From the NCBI GenBank assembly GCA_905221605.1, contig CAJNDS010000779.1, forward strand, positions 1,527,001 to 1,591,000: a stretch of 64,000 bases of DNA, given 5' to 3'. Below the pieces are notes generated by a model. It worked only from the letters and a program-made list of their open reading frames with translations, was not told where the DNA came from and searched no databases. This DNA is from Symbiodinium natans (taxonomy: Eukaryota; Sar; Dinophyceae; Suessiales; Symbiodiniaceae). Each line of letters opens with the position of its first letter. The stretch's first letter is position 1. The translations under genes were made by a program, and so were the position numbers. Below, in pieces: positions 8,841 through 20,089 of this stretch.

Positions 8841-11502
8841 ACTTCAGAATGTGAAGACTTTTCAGCCGTTGGCATGGCGAGGTTTGTCGAGGACTTTGTG
8901 GCGCTGAAGCGGCCGGCTGGCGCCCCGGGGTTTAGGGTTTAGGGTTTAGGGTTTAGGGTTTAGGGTTTAGGGTCGTAGAAGATATACGTGGGACTCTTTT
9001 TTGCCTACAGTTTTATGGGTAATACCTACGAATTCAGGGTAGTAGTTACGACGAAGCTGTAGGTTGAGAGAGTCCCTGGCACCAACTAGGAACCCAGAGC
9101 AGGCCCTTATTCCCTTTCTTTAGGTCTTATAAGTTCCCTTCGAAGCCCCTTTAAACCAAACGGGGGGTTTAGGGTTTAGGGTTTAGGGTTTAAGGGTTTA
9201 AGGGTTTCATTCCTAGGTTCCTCTTGGGCCTAGCCAAAAGTCTTGACTTCGGCCCACGAAAGACTGTAGCTGCTGAGTAAAACAAGGACGCAGGCGATTT
9301 GTGCCTAGCAGGGGACATCACAGCTTAAGAAAAGACCTAGTTCTCACATAGACAGGCTTAAAACCATAAGCACAAAAGCTCTAGATCAAACCTAAACCGA
9401 AATTCAGGCCAGACCTGCCAGAAAGGCATCCCAGATTTTTAGCAAAGAAGAACAGTCTCTTCAAGCTGTCCAGCTGAAGAGCCAGAGCAGACCCTGTCCC
9501 GGTGTAAACCCAAAGCGCCACAACCTTTTTTTCCCGGCAATTCGTAGGCTATGCACCCTGAAATACAGGCTCAAAAGTCAAATCGTAGGTTAAATGTGGG
9601 CCCAGGATGAGCGAGGTATAGGTGTAGAGAAGGGTTATAGAAGGGTTATTCGGGGACACAGCACGCTGAGGCGTAGGCATTTTTGATGCCGGAACCGGGG
9701 CGTAGTGTTCAAATCGAGCTTCGCATCGGCTGCCTAGGAGTCGTGACTAGAATATCCCGAAACCCTAAACCCTGAGAGTTGGGAAATGCTCCGTCCTGGC
9801 ATGACCCGATTGCATGTGCTGTCAGACAAGTCATTATCAGCAGCACAGCAGCACATTGCAAAATCCGCAACGGCGCGTGTGCCCCAACTCGTCGGGTTTT
9901 GGCCGTCGAGGTTTGCAGCCTACAATAGCCTTCCAGGCCCTACTAGTGTTGGTGGTGGTCTTTGAACCCTAGGGTTTAGGGTTTAGGGTAGCCAGAGTAG
10001 AGCTGGGCACCTTGGGCCCGGACTGATATTTGACTGGATGGCGTCCTAGTCCTCATCACCGATGCATCTGCTCCTCAGCTGTGGCTTAGTCATTCTCTGT
10101 TCTGGGGGAGCGGGCCAGGCTGCAAGGCTTGCCTACATTTGTGCGTGTAGGCGTGTGTTTCTGATCTGCATACATGTGTATGTGGGCGGAGGGAAGGGAT
10201 GGGGGATGGGGAGGGCTGAGATTTTTTGTTGTTCTTGCCCTCCCTCCCCAGTTAACCCTAAGCCCCTCGACCCCTAAACCCCACAAACCCCCACAAACCC
10301 CACAAACCCTAGGCTCGATGCTGGGCTTGCTGACGTGGCTCCTGGGGAGTGCACGAGGCGCTGCTCAGACGGCCCTGCACATCGAGGGCTCTGGGCGCCA
10401 GATTACTTTGCTGGTTGGGACCTCGCGCACCTCAGAGCTGGAGCAGAGCAGGGCCACAGCACCGGCCTCAGAAGTCTGGGGGTTTAGGGTTTAGGGTTTA
10501 GGACCAGTTTAGGATTTAGGGTTTAGGGTCTAGGGTCTAGGGTTTGGGAGTTCGTGCGTCGCTTCCCATGGCCACCCCCAAATCCCGAACACCCGTCAAT
10601 GCCCCCGCGACGAGGAAGTGACCACTTTTGTGCCAGACTGCCGCCTCTACCAGGATACTCGGCCGTACCTGTCCTTCCAGGCTTCGTGTTGCCAATCATG
10701 TCAAGGATTGGGGTCTGGGAGCGGGGGGGAGGGAAGGGTTGGGGAGATGCGGCTCCACTGCCTTTGCATGTCGTGATTGCTCCATGAACTACAGAGGCCT
10801 CCTCACAGGCAGTTCTTCACTGTCCGGGTCGCACGAACCAAATCCAAAGGACCTTCCTTGCGACTGCGAGCACGTGCTGCTGAGTCCTGCAGCCAACGGC
10901 TTCTGGCCCGGATTCGATCACCTCTGGCACTTGCCTTCCGTTCAGCGGCTTCTGACCATACAGTGCCTGGGTCGCACCTATAGCCCACCTGAAGTTAGTT
11001 CCCCTTTCCTTAATATTCAAACCCCTTCCCTACCCCCTAACATGGAATACTCCCATTACAGTGTGATATTACGGGGATGGGAGTATGCTGTTGACAGTTT
11101 CTTTGCATCTTGGGACTTGCCCCACGAAAAAATAACAAACAAGGATGCAGAAGGACGGAAAGGCAGCCGCGGCATCAATCTGACCCATTCGAATCCACTC
11201 GGGGTTCATGCCTTCCTAAACCCTACAAACCCTAAACCCTACAAACCTGAACCCTAAACCTAAACCCTACCAACTTTGAGGGCTCAGAGGGTCTGAAGAC
11301 TCAAGGTTTTCATCAGGATGCAAAGTCCGAGCGCATCTAGAGACCTAATTGTATAACCCGCTCCCCCGCAAAGCCAGGCTTGTTCTGGTTGTTCGTCTGT
11401 TTTAAGGGCTCGGCTCGCTGTTTCATGTCCGTTCTTTAGAGGCTAGGTTCCCTATCAACCATCAGCGGCCTGCCTGGTCGTGGCCTCCTACAGCTGAGGC
11501 AG
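8841..11502. other. Spacer with telomere-like tracts; no secure gene
   Basis: TTTAGGG tracts lie at 8930-8973, 9165-9210, 9970-9990 and 10480-10546. GC-rich pieces around 8870-8928, 10318-10478 and 10550-11000 are open for 20-100 codons and could include exons, but I recognise no family and no clear splice signals. From 9211 to 9960 I see nothing beyond unique sequence. Confidence 0.45.
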
Positions 11503-11616
11503 GTGTACCACCGCTACGAACTGAGCATCAAGCGACTGAGCAAGCGCTACTGGCACGCCTCTACCCTGGGGAACTTCAAGATACTTGGAGCGATCTCAAC
11601 CAGCTTCTGCTTCAGG
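11503..11616 (+). CDS. Exon-like block of an unrecognised gene (a)
   Basis: After GGCAG (acceptor-like, ending 11502) the frame reads a basic segment containing YHRYELSIKRLSKRYWHAST. It is GC-rich with coding-like codon use and stays open until it meets TTCAGG|GTTGGG, a possible donor near 11616. It may belong with the blocks at 11930, 12281, 12687, 13528, 14715 and 15135, all on the plus strand. Function unknown. Confidence 0.42.
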
Positions 11617-11929
11617 GTTGGGGGACTCAGAGACGTCCATAGGGCTCTAGGGTACTTGAGTCCCAGCTGCAAAAGGGGTGTCTGAGTACGCTTTTTGGAA
11701 ATTGGGGTTCAGAGACTTGCTGGTTCTCCTGCTGACCCCGATCAGGGAAAGTGAGGAGCGCAAAGCCACGTAAAGATACTCCTACATTCAAGGACCCAGC
11801 AGGATTATTGCTTCTTCCCCTGAACCCAATGTAAGCCCCTAAGCCCTAGCCCCAAACCCGAAACCCCAAACCCTAAACCCTAAACCCCGAAACCCGAAAC
11901 CCAACACCCAAGGAACTCCTTGGACGTGT

Positions 11930-12002
11930 CGAGCCTTGGTCGACATGGCTCTCATGTTCATCGCCCGGTTTCGAGCGAAGTTCAGGGCCATGAAGGTTGA
12001 GG
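11930..12002 (+). CDS. Exon-like block of an unrecognised gene (b)
   Basis: The frame reads RALVDMALMFIARFRAKFR followed by AMKVEG, amphipathic and basic, between CCCAAAC-type repeats and a TTTAGGG run at 12018. The splice edges are not clear. Confidence 0.33.
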
Positions 12003-12280
12003 GCCGGACAAGACCAGGGTTTAGGGTTTAGGGTTCAGGTGCTAAGACTTTCCGGCCAGGACATCATAGCCCGGATGCAAAAAAGGGTTTAGCGTTTTGG
12101 GTTTTGGGGTTTTTAGGGTTTTGGGTTTTTAGGGTTTAGGGTTTTGAGGGTGTAGGGTTTAGGGTTTGATTTAGGGTTTTGGGCTTATAATGCGGGGTCT
12201 CGGGGTCAGGATTCAGGGCACCCCATCACAAGAACCCCAAACCCTCAAACCCCAAACCCGGGACCCGACACAGTTTACAG

Positions 12281-12334
12281 GTACCTTCTCGCCGGTGCCT
12301 ATGCCATCTACCACTTTGAGGCGGATGGGCACAG
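12281..12334 (+). CDS. Exon-like block of an unrecognised gene (c), 54 bp
   Basis: Bounded by TTTACAG (acceptor-like, ending 12280) and by GTTCAT (donor-like, from 12335). The 54-bp block reads YLLAGAYAIYHFEADGHR in the second phase. It is short but has clean splice-like edges. Confidence 0.42.
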
Positions 12335-12686
12335 GTTCATTCTGGATTGGTCTCAAGGTTTTATTTTTTAGAGTTGAGTGTTGCGGGTGTGCGGCTACGG
12401 GGGTGTGTGGGCTTCAAAGAATATGCTTGCAGTTAAGAATAATTGGAAAGGTCATTCTATGGGAGTCCTGAGATCATTCATGAGCATGTTTAGTAGTTGG
12501 GCGTCCAATCCATGACAACGACGTCAAGGATCATCCAGGGCAAACGACCATGAACAATGAACCTTAAACCCAAACCCTAAACCCTAAACCCTAAACCCTG
12601 GGATCATTGCTAGACGGGTGGCAAAAAAAACAAACCTAAACACTGCATGGTGAGATTCGATATCCCGCCGGTTGTCGGCACTGCAG

Positions 12687-12752
12687 ATCGCCAACAGCTC
12701 CCGCATCTTTCCCCTGGAGACCAATCTTCAGAACTCGTACCCCGAAATAAGA
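12687..12752 (+). CDS. Exon-like block of an unrecognised gene (d)
   Basis: After CTGCAG (12681-12686) the frame reads IANSSRIFPLETNLQNSYPE, then runs into a GAGA microsatellite. The 3-prime edge is unknown. Confidence 0.33.
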
Positions 12753-12827
12753 GAGAGCGAGAGGGCGAGCGAGCGAGAGAGAGAGGAGAGAGAGGAGAGA
12801 GAGGAGAGAGAGAGAGAGAGAGAGAGT
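12751..12827 (+). repeat. GA-rich microsatellite
   Basis: About 77 bp of GAGA/GAGCGAGA repeats. Purine-only on the plus strand, so it could form a triplex or simply be slippage-prone. Confidence 0.9.
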
Positions 12828-13527
12828 GGCTAGGGTAAGCAGCTCTTAGCAATAGAACCCTAAACCCCACACCCTAAACCCCTAAACCTGTTGTTCTGCC
12901 GAGTAGCACAAGGCCTGTTTTGGTGATCCTGGCTGCTTGCTCACGCAAGGGCTAGCCGTGATGCTGGATGCTGTGCTGCGATTGGCATTCCTAAACGCTT
13001 CAGACCTCTAGGGTTTAGGGTTTAGGGTTTAGGGTTTAGGGTTTAGGGTTTGGGGACCTTGAACTGCTCTCAACTCACTCCTGGGCCCACAAGTATCAGG
13101 CCTTTCGTTTTGCTGGTGAGGGCTTTGGTTTGACCAACCGTTAGGAAGGGTTTTGAAGCTTACCTGGCGTTTCAGAAATCTTGGGTGTTAAAAAGAGCTT
13201 CGTCTCGCACGCCTCACCCCCAGGAATGGCTTCTCACGTTGCTCCTGGCCGCTCTGTTTCGGGATACCACGCAGGTCCAAGGGCTTCTTGCCTGATCCTG
13301 GTTGAGCCCTCCAAAAGCCCCAGCCCTGCCGTAGCTGTGTTGAAGCATTTCAGGCTGACTGTCAAGAATCCTTGCTTTGCGTTGAGCCGATGTGTTGTTT
13401 TGCCGTCGTTCGACAGCTGCTTCGGCGCCATGCCCAAGCCGCCAGCTAGCAATTTGGCAGAGCTCCTTGACCCTAAACCCCAATCCCTAAACCCTAAACC
13501 CTAAACCCTAAACCCTAAACCCTAAAC

Positions 13528-13653
13528 AAAGTCGTCTACCCAGAACGAAGCGCGAGGTTGTCTTCATACCTGCGGACCTTGGAGGACTCGGCAAAGGTCG
13601 CCACCTGGAAGGGCGCACCCTTCTACATGCTCCTGAACAACGCGGCTCGGACC
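13528..13653 (+). CDS. Exon-like block of an unrecognised gene (e)
   Basis: Starts immediately after a CCCTAAA tract and reads a 42-residue segment including RLSSYLRTLEDSAKVATWKG and APFYMLLNNAART. Codon use is strongly GC3-biased, as expected of coding sequence. The block is cut by hairpin element 13661-13784, whose flanking 7-bp duplication (CTCTGAG) starts at 13654. The next codon there is a stop (TGA), so either the exon ends just before or the element disrupts it. No family recognised. Confidence 0.48.
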
Positions 13654-13660
13654 CTCTGAG

Positions 13661-13784
13661 TCCTAGGTAGGATAAGGGAGCTCCTTAAGAGGGAACCCTT
13701 CTGAACCCTTTTTTTGGCTCTCTTAAACAGGGACCTTATTCAGAGGGTCTACATCCCCAAGGGTCCCCCTAATCCTATCCCCTA
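13661..13784. mobile_element. MITE-like hairpin element, family F, copy 2, with 7-bp target duplication
   Basis: The element is flanked by CTCTGAG at 13654-13660 and 13785-13791. Its ends (TCCTAGGTAGGATAAGGGAG and the complement of AATCCTATCCCCTA) are imperfect inverted repeats. The interior matches the copy at 1333-1467. The clean duplication supports transposition. Confidence 0.7.
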
Positions 13785-14570
13785 CTCTGAGAAACGTGTC
13801 GGGGACTGTGCTGCGATCCTGCGCGCACACCTGAAAGCTGCATGTTGCACTCTCAAACGTCAAACCCCTAAACCCTAAAGCAGAAACACTAACCCTAAAG
13901 CAGAAACCCTAAACCCCAAGCCCTAAGCCCCCTAAACCCTACCCAGCAGCCCGATCTCAAAGCCTGCCCTCCGGACCCCCCCCCCCGGCTCCTCCTTCGA
14001 AGACGTACACCTGAACGGTTCTTGTGCCAAACTGGGGAGCCGACTTCGTAGATGGGCCTCAGGGGATTTCCACGGTGTTTTATCGTCCTTTGTAGCAAAA
14101 GGGTTGGAGGTTGGATACAACCCCACCCTGTAACTGTCCGCCTGATTTTAACACTGTTGTACCTTAGTAAGATCCTGTAGTATATGACTGTTCTACATAG
14201 GATGGGGGCTGTATCCAAGTTAGAGGATGAATGAGCCTCCGAAGGCTTTTTGGGCCGAGACATTTGTGTACGTGACGGGTCAGCTGGAGAGCATGGCCAT
14301 CAACAGGGACATCTTTTCTGCTAGGCCATGGGGCTCAGGATTTGGGGCTTAGGGCGTTGTGTTGTATCTATCTTGAATCAGGTATCGTTAGAGTTAAGTC
14401 AAGCTTGCGCCTGTGGGAAGTGTTCTCTTGTCAGAGTTGTGTGGAGATTCGACCCCTTCAACCCTAAACCCCAAGCCCTAAAGGTAATTCCATCGCTTTT
14501 TGGGGGGCAGAGTCACGGACGCCGTGGGTGAGCGCCAGTTATCGAGCTTATAAATATATCGAGAGAGAGA

Positions 14571-14680
14571 TATATATATATATATATATACGTATATATA
14601 TATATATATACATATTCTGATTATTATTATACTAATGTATGTATGTATGTGTGTATGTATGTGTGTATGCATGCATGTAC
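14571..14680. repeat. TA and GTAT microsatellites
   Basis: An (AT)n tract at about 14571-14614 is followed by GTAT/GTGT tetranucleotide repeats at about 14635-14680. Confidence 0.9.
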
Positions 14681-14714
14681 AAGCTTAATACTTCAATATA
14701 CTGGATTGCCACAG

Positions 14715-14805
14715 GCTCCCCGAGGACAACGTGGACGAGGAAGAGCGCTTCCAGCGCTCCATGGCCAACATCGGCGTGGACCTCGATAAGGATCCTGACG
14801 TCCTT
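14715..14805 (+). CDS. Exon-like block of an unrecognised gene (f)
   Basis: Bounded by CCACAG (acceptor, ending 14714) and GTAGCT (donor, from 14806). It encodes LPEDNVDEEERFQRSMANIG followed by VDLDKDPDVL, an acidic segment with GC3-rich codons. One of the most convincing exon blocks in the window. I do not recognise the family. Confidence 0.55.
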
Positions 14806-14818
14806 GTAGCTCCTGAAA

Positions 14819-14886
14819 CCCCCCTAAACCTAAAACCCTAAACCCTAAACCCTAAACCCTAAACCCTAAACCCTAAACCCTAAACC
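14819..14886 (-). repeat. CCCTAAA telomere-like array
   Basis: About nine CCCTAAA units starting 13 bp after the donor of the preceding exon-like block, so this intron begins almost directly with telomere-like sequence. Confidence 0.9.
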
Positions 14887-15134
14887 GTAGCCCCAAGCCC
14901 GAAACGCCTCCTGCTTTTGGGTTTTGCGCTTCGCGTCGACTGAACGCCGGTCAGTGGTTGCAGGAGCCAGTTTGAATCGTCACAATCGGCTAGGAGTTGC
15001 GGCATGCTTGGCTGACAGAGCAACAAGGTCCATAAAGTGCCCACATCACATACCCGTGTGCATGCATCAACCCCCAAACCCAACTTTGCACGGACCAGTC
15101 GGAGTGTCGGGCTTCTAAGGGTTTCCATGCGGCA

Positions 15135-15236
15135 GTTGCTCTTGGGGCTTGTTGGCCAAAGAGGACTGCCAGCAGCTGGTGCACTGGCGGCGGATGGCCT
15201 CAGCGGCTAAAGACGACAAGGACCCCACCAACAAAA
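15135..15236 (+). CDS. Exon-like block of an unrecognised gene (g)
   Basis: After GCGGCAG the frame reads LAKEDCQQLVHWRRMASAAK and then DDKDPTNK, and it ends at a consensus-like donor (A|GTAAG at 15236/15237). Charged, helical and GC3-rich. Probably the same gene as the block at 14715. Confidence 0.5.
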
Positions 15237-15296
15237 GTAAGAACGACATGCGGTCGCGGGGCTGAGACAGAGCGATGGAAGATGATCTCTACTAGG

Positions 15297-15405
15297 ATGC
15301 CCAGTAGTGCCTTATTCCCCTTTTTGGGGGGGTAGGTTCCCGTATAAGCCCCTTTTTAAGCAAAAAGGGTACCCTTGTTAATCCAGGGTTACTGAGCATC
15401 CTAGT
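15297..15405. mobile_element. MITE-like element, family D, divergent copy
   Basis: Left AGGATGCCCAGTAGTGCCTTA pairs with right GGTTACTGAGCATCCTAG. The interior GGTTCCCGTATAAG and AAAAAGGGTACCC blocks resemble family D. Confidence 0.55.
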
Positions 15406-16154
15406 CTAAAGGCCTCTACACTCAAAATGACGTCCCCTGGTCTTTTCCGAAGCTTCTTCTACGGATCGGATGCTGTCCTGCAGCCATTGGGAGGAAAGCA
15501 GAAGTTGTAACCGTGGGCGTGCAATCATGACGTAGGAGCTTCCAAGAGGAACAGGGCTAGGAGGGAGGGGAAGAATCCACTTACCCATCTGCTCCTGCTA
15601 GGACACCTCGCGAGGCACTACAAAGAGCAAGTTAGGCACTAGAAGATTGGAGAGGGCTGGGGCTAGGCAGGAAACCTCCTTGCTTCTAAAGTCTGTGGGT
15701 CCAGCGCTATAACTCCGAGAACTTTCTGAACGCCCCACAGCCTAAGCCCCCTGAATCCCTAATGGGAACTGCTGGTTATCCCTAAGTGGGCCCGCCGAGG
15801 GCAGCCCTGAATTCGCTTTGCCGGGTGCTACACCAGGAACTCTCGTATGCGCTGAGGATGATTCAGGAGGACAGCTGACGGCTCGGGGCTGTGTAGGGTT
15901 TCGGGATTCTGTGGTGTTGTAGAGTTTATAGGGTTTGCATAGCCGTCTTGAGGAGTTAAGATGACACACCATCGCAAACACAGCTGCGAAGCCTGAGCCC
16001 GCCCTTATTTTTCCTTCTGGGTTCCCTGATAAAGTACTAGCCAAAAAAGGATACCCTCAACAAAAAGATGGTTGCTGGCTGGGAGAGAGACTGGACTCCT
16101 CGTAGAGAAGGCTTTCCACACACGACCGGTTGTTACAAAAACAAAACCCACCCG

Positions 16155-16192
16155 CCCCCCCCCCCCCCCCCAAAAAAAAAAAAAAAAAAAAA
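16155..16192 (+). repeat. Poly-C followed by poly-A run
   Basis: Seventeen C then twenty-one A residues. The same C-run/A-run junction recurs at 29248, 33758, 35877 and 60762. Confidence 0.9.
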
Positions 16193-16473
16193 GATAGGCA
16201 TGAAGAATAGAAGTGCATACACTTTGTTCTTTCTTTCGGTGTTTTTCTCGGTCTGCTTGGGGGGAGGGCTGTTATTTTGGGGTGAGGGATCACACGGCTC
16301 TGCAAACAGCGGAGTCGGCTGGGGTTCGATCCCTGAAGAAGCCGGACCCACAAACACCCGACAGGAGCTTTGCCCTAACATATTGGGGCTACAGGGCTTT
16401 TGTTTTGCCACCCGCCTAGCCACTTGGTAGGCCGAGAGTTTCAGCCCCTCACCAGGAACCCCCATGAAAAACT

Positions 16474-16557
16474 TGGGGTTTAGGGTTTAGGGTTTAGGGT
16501 TTAGGGTTTAGGGTTTAGGGTTTAGGGTTTAGGGTTTAGGGTTTAGGGTTAGGGTTC
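16474..16557 (+). repeat. TTTAGGG telomere-like array
   Basis: Eleven to twelve near-perfect units. Confidence 0.95.
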
Positions 16558-16651
16558 AGTAAGTATCTATAGTTCTCAACCCTCTTCCCCCCCCCTCCCC
16601 CTCCTTGGGCCTCCTACATGGGCACCCGCAACCGCTATTTGTTTTTCCGAG

Positions 16652-16738
16652 GAAGTCATGCATCCATCGTGCTACAATCGCTTCTTTGAAGCCATGGCCA
16701 TCTTCGGCGCGTCCGTGCGCGACTGGGCCAGTTTGTAG
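16652..16738 (+). CDS. Possible terminal exon, unrecognised
   Basis: The frame reads HPSCYNRFFEAMAIFGASVR then DWASL and a TAG stop at about 16736-16738. The block is GC-rich, but acceptor placement is uncertain and no family is recognised. Confidence 0.28.
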   Translation, partial: EVMHPSCYNRFFEAMAIFGASVRDWASL

Positions 16739-17582
16739 CCATGAATCCTAAGCATACTCAGCTCATCGAACCGAATCAGCTTGTTGTTTCGCGCGCTCGT
16801 ATGAGTATATAAATCGTAGACTATATGCACACTTGGCCAGGGAGCCGGTTCACTGGATATCTTGCCACTATCGTGCTGTTCTCGTGGCGTAAAGGTCCTG
16901 GAACCCTAAACCCTAAACCCTAAACCCTGGCCGCCTCGTAATCGCCCTGCGATGTGGATTCGCCCCAGCTGTGCAGGAGTGAAAAAAAAAACCCTAAACC
17001 CTAAACCCAGAGGCGCTGGGAGCCGGGCGGCTGAAAAGGCGTAAAGCGAGGGCTTTGCCGTTCATGGCAGAGTGCAAGCCTGGCTGAGGCCAGTTCCTGC
17101 CCAGACTGCCCCCAAACGCCTGGCTAAGCAGCATGGCTTGTATCTGGGGGGGTATAGGATTCTAACGATTCAACCCTGAACCCTGAATCCTGAAGTAATT
17201 GCCCTAAGCCCTACACCCGACTCTGAAGATTGAGCCTTAAGACAGGGTGGAGGGTTGATAGAAGACCACTCTTGCAAGATGCTGTTTACCTGAGAATTCG
17301 ACACGTAAGACCTCGCAATGTATGCAAAAAGGGAGGCGGCGGGTTCGAAGCCCTAAACCCTAAACCCTAAAGCCAGTAGGGGCCCCTAAAATGCACTGGA
17401 TCCTCGTTTCTCAAGTGTGTGTGGGAGACCCTTCGCAGCAGGCATAACACAGCATACCGAGTACGAGGCTCTGGTAGAACATGGGACCCTGAACCCAGAA
17501 GTTAAGGTGAGTTCTCTCAATTAGGGTCCCTTTTTGGGTAATTGGACCCAAAAGGGACCATAAGAAAGATAAATCACCACAA

Positions 17583-17670
17583 GGGGGTTTCTGAAGGGGC
17601 ACCCTTTAAGGGATTCTATTCTACTTGGGGTATAAACGAGGTACCCCCTACTCTGGGAAATACCCATAAG
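17583..17670. mobile_element. MITE-like element, family E, copy 1
   Basis: Contains GGGCACCCTTTAAGGGATTCTATTCT and a right part TATAAACGAGGTACCCCCTACT...GGAAATACCCA, closely matching the element at 60451-60548. The left arm is less clear. Confidence 0.5.
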
Positions 17671-18012
17671 TCCTCAAGCTTCAAAGTCTTGCACGATGTA
17701 CTGAGGCGTCGGCCCTGCCCAGCCTGCCGAGCTTCCCAGCCTCTGGCGCCTGGCTGACCATTTTCGAGTTTAGGGTTTAGGGTTTAGGGGTTTAGGGTTT
17801 AAGGTTTAGGGTTTGCTTGCAGCTTCCCTTGACGCGAACTATCCGAGACCTAGCTTGAAACTTGTTGTGGCCTTTGAAAACCGAATGCTCGGAATTGCAT
17901 ATGCTGTGCGATGGTAGAGCTTGTCGGGGTAGACTTCAAGCTTAATAATACGAAAACAAAAGTAGGTGCTTCACAAAGCGACGTTCCGGGCCCTAAAAGA
18001 AGAAGACCTGAA

Positions 18013-18995
18013 CCCGAGTTAAACCCTAATCCTAAAACCTGAATTAATCCCTAAAACCCTAATTAAACCCTAATTAAACCCTAAAACCCGAAAACCCGAA
18101 TTAAACCCCAAAAACCCTGACTAAACCCTAAACCCCTGAAACCCGAATTAAAACCCAAATCAAACCCTAATTGAACCCTAAAACCAAAATTAAGCCCTAA
18201 TTAAACCCTAAAACCCAAATTAAACTCTAGTTAAACCCTAAAACCAAAAAAAACCTTAATTAAACTCTAAAACCCAAACTAAACCCTAATTAAACCCTGA
18301 AACCCAAATAAACCCTAAAACCCGAATTAAACCTTAAAACCCAAATTAAACCCTAATTGAACCCTAAAACCCAAATTGAACCCTAATTAAACCCAAAACC
18401 CTAATTAAACCCTCATTAAACCCTAAAACCCGAATTAATCCCTAATTACACCCTAATTAAACCCTAAAAACCGAATTACACCCTGATTAAACCCCAAAAC
18501 CCTAATTCAACCCGAATTAAACCCTAAAACCTTAAATGAACCCTAAAACTCAAATTAAACCCTAATTGAACCCTAAAACCAAAATTAAACCCTAATTAAA
18601 ACCAAAACCCTAATTAAACCCTCATTAAACCCCAAAACCAGAAATAAACCCTAATTAACCCCTAAAACCCAAATTGCACCCAAATTACACCCTAATCAAA
18701 CCCTAATTAAACCCTAAAACCCTAATTAAACCCTAAAACCTTAAATCAACCCAAATTAAAACCCAAATGAACCCTAGAACCCTAATTAAACCCTAAAACC
18801 CTGAGTCAACTAAAACCCGAATTAAACCCTCAGACCCTAACTAAGCCCTAAACCCCTAAAACCCTAATTTAACCCTAAAACCCTAATTTAACCCTACTTA
18901 AGCCCCAAAACCCTACTTAAACCCTAAAACCCTGATGAAACCCTAAAACCCTAGTTCAACCCTAAGACCCTAATTAAACCCTAAAACCCCAAAAT
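18013..18995 (-). repeat. Degenerate satellite related to the telomere motif (about 980 bp)
   Basis: Nearly one kilobase made only of units such as CCTAATTAAAC, CCTAAAAC, CCCAAATTAAAC and CCCGAATTAAAC. The dominant larger pattern is an alternation of AATTAAACCCTAAAACCC-like blocks, with a period around 18-21 bases. Units differ from one another by several substitutions, so the array is old or gene-converted. No ORF. Confidence 0.9.
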
Positions 18996-19088
18996 CCTAC
19001 CAGGCGTCTGTGCCGGCAGCCGAACCTGTCCCAGCGCCGTGTGGGCCGAGCTGAGCTTCACTTCATGGCTCCCTGCCAACAGGGCAGG

Positions 19089-19235
19089 GTTCAGGGTTTA
19101 GGGTTTAGGGTTTCGGGCTAATTTAGGGTTAGGGTTTAGGGTTTGGGGTTTGGGGTTTGGGGTTTAGGGTTTCGGGTTTAGGGTTTAGGGTTTAGGGTTA
19201 GGGTTAGGGCTTAGGGTTTAGGGTTTAGGGGTCAG
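19089..19235 (+). repeat. Telomere-like TTTAGGG/TTTGGGG array
   Basis: Mixed TTTAGGG, TTTGGGG, TTTCGGG and GGGTTA units over about 150 bp, in the orientation opposite to the satellite just before it. Confidence 0.9.
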
Positions 19236-19554
19236 GGCTCTGAAGAGTCGGATTTTGGGGTCGCAAGTGTTTCAGGGGCTGGGGCTCTAGCAGCACAGAA
19301 GCAGAGAGAGGAAGAGAGAACCCTAAAACCTTAACCCTAAACCGGGGTCCTTCGCAGCGCTCAGGTGAGCCGAAAAAGACGAGAGAGATAGAGAAAGGGA
19401 GCGGGAGGGTGTGCTTAGCGCCCAGAAGGCTGGCCCTGCTTGCAAACCTTCAAGCCTACATGAAAGAAGGAACGAGAAAGAGAAGGAAAGGGAGATGACA
19501 GCGTGCGCATGCCTTCTCGCCAGGAAAAGTTCTCAGGGTTTTTTTCAGGGTTGT

Positions 19555-19734
19555 GGGGTCCCGCGTCCAGGATCGTTGTTTGTAGAACCGCCTGGCACTA
19601 AGGCTGCCGATGTGGTATTGCATGAGGGTGAGCTGCAACTGGACCTGCTGTGGACTGCCACGTCAGATGACGACTGCATTATGGCTTCCGGGGCCTTCCA
19701 CAACAGCAATGAGTCGCAAGGCTTCGATCTTTAG
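19555..19734 (+). CDS. Possible terminal exon, unrecognised
   Basis: After a pyrimidine-rich GTTTTTTTCAG the frame contains SLFVEPPGTKAADVVLHEGE and LQLDLLWTATSDDDCIMASG, ending at TAG 19732-19734. It is open further upstream to 19411, but the upstream part is low-complexity. Acidic, no family recognised. Confidence 0.35.
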   Translation, partial: GVPRPGSLFVEPPGTKAADVVLHEGELQLDLLWTATSDDDCIMASGAFHNSNESQGFDL

Positions 19735-20084
19735 GGTGCTTCTGAAGCTGCACATCGACGATGTGCTAAGATGCCCCCCCCCCCCCCCAGCAAAAACTCA
19801 AATCAAATGGTAATAATCCCTATAAATCCCTTATATATCTATTATATATATATATATGGATTTCTTTTTAAAGGGGGTTTTTCAGCAAACAGTAAGAATG
19901 ATTCTGTCGAGTCGTTGGTGATTCAAAGCCTTGGGTCGCGTTCATCCGGCTTGGGGCTTAGCCCATATCTTCCCCGCAGATGAAGGAAGTCACGGAGGCG
20001 TTTTAAATGAAATTACAGTGGGAGCCCCCTCTAGAGCCCCCTTTTTAATCATCATGCGTATTGTTAAATCGAGAAAACCTAAGG

Positions 20085-20089
20085 GAACG
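20085..20089. other. Target-site duplication GAACG, left copy
   Basis: GAACG directly before the 5-prime LTR. The same five bases follow the 3-prime LTR at 29097-29101. Five-base duplications are typical of Ty1/copia integrases. Confidence 0.93.

Larger units (their letters stand above)
15237..17999. other. Spacer with hairpin elements and telomere-like tracts
   Basis: Contains a divergent family-D element at about 15297-15405, a partial one near 16015-16080, a C17/A21 homopolymer pair at 16155-16192, the TTTAGGG array 16474-16557, CCCTAAA runs at 16904-16929 and 16989-17010, a family-E element at about 17583-17670, and TTTAGGG at 17768-17814. One possible exon is listed at 16652. Nothing else gene-like was found. 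Confidence 0.5.

Noticed and set aside
10628-11257. 209-codon plus-strand ORF
   Set aside because: Ends in telomere-like text, no recognisable motif, uneven composition; may contain an exon but not a whole gene.
16318-16345. GGTTCGATCCC, like a tRNA T-arm
   Set aside because: No acceptor stem, D-arm or anticodon arm could be folded around it.
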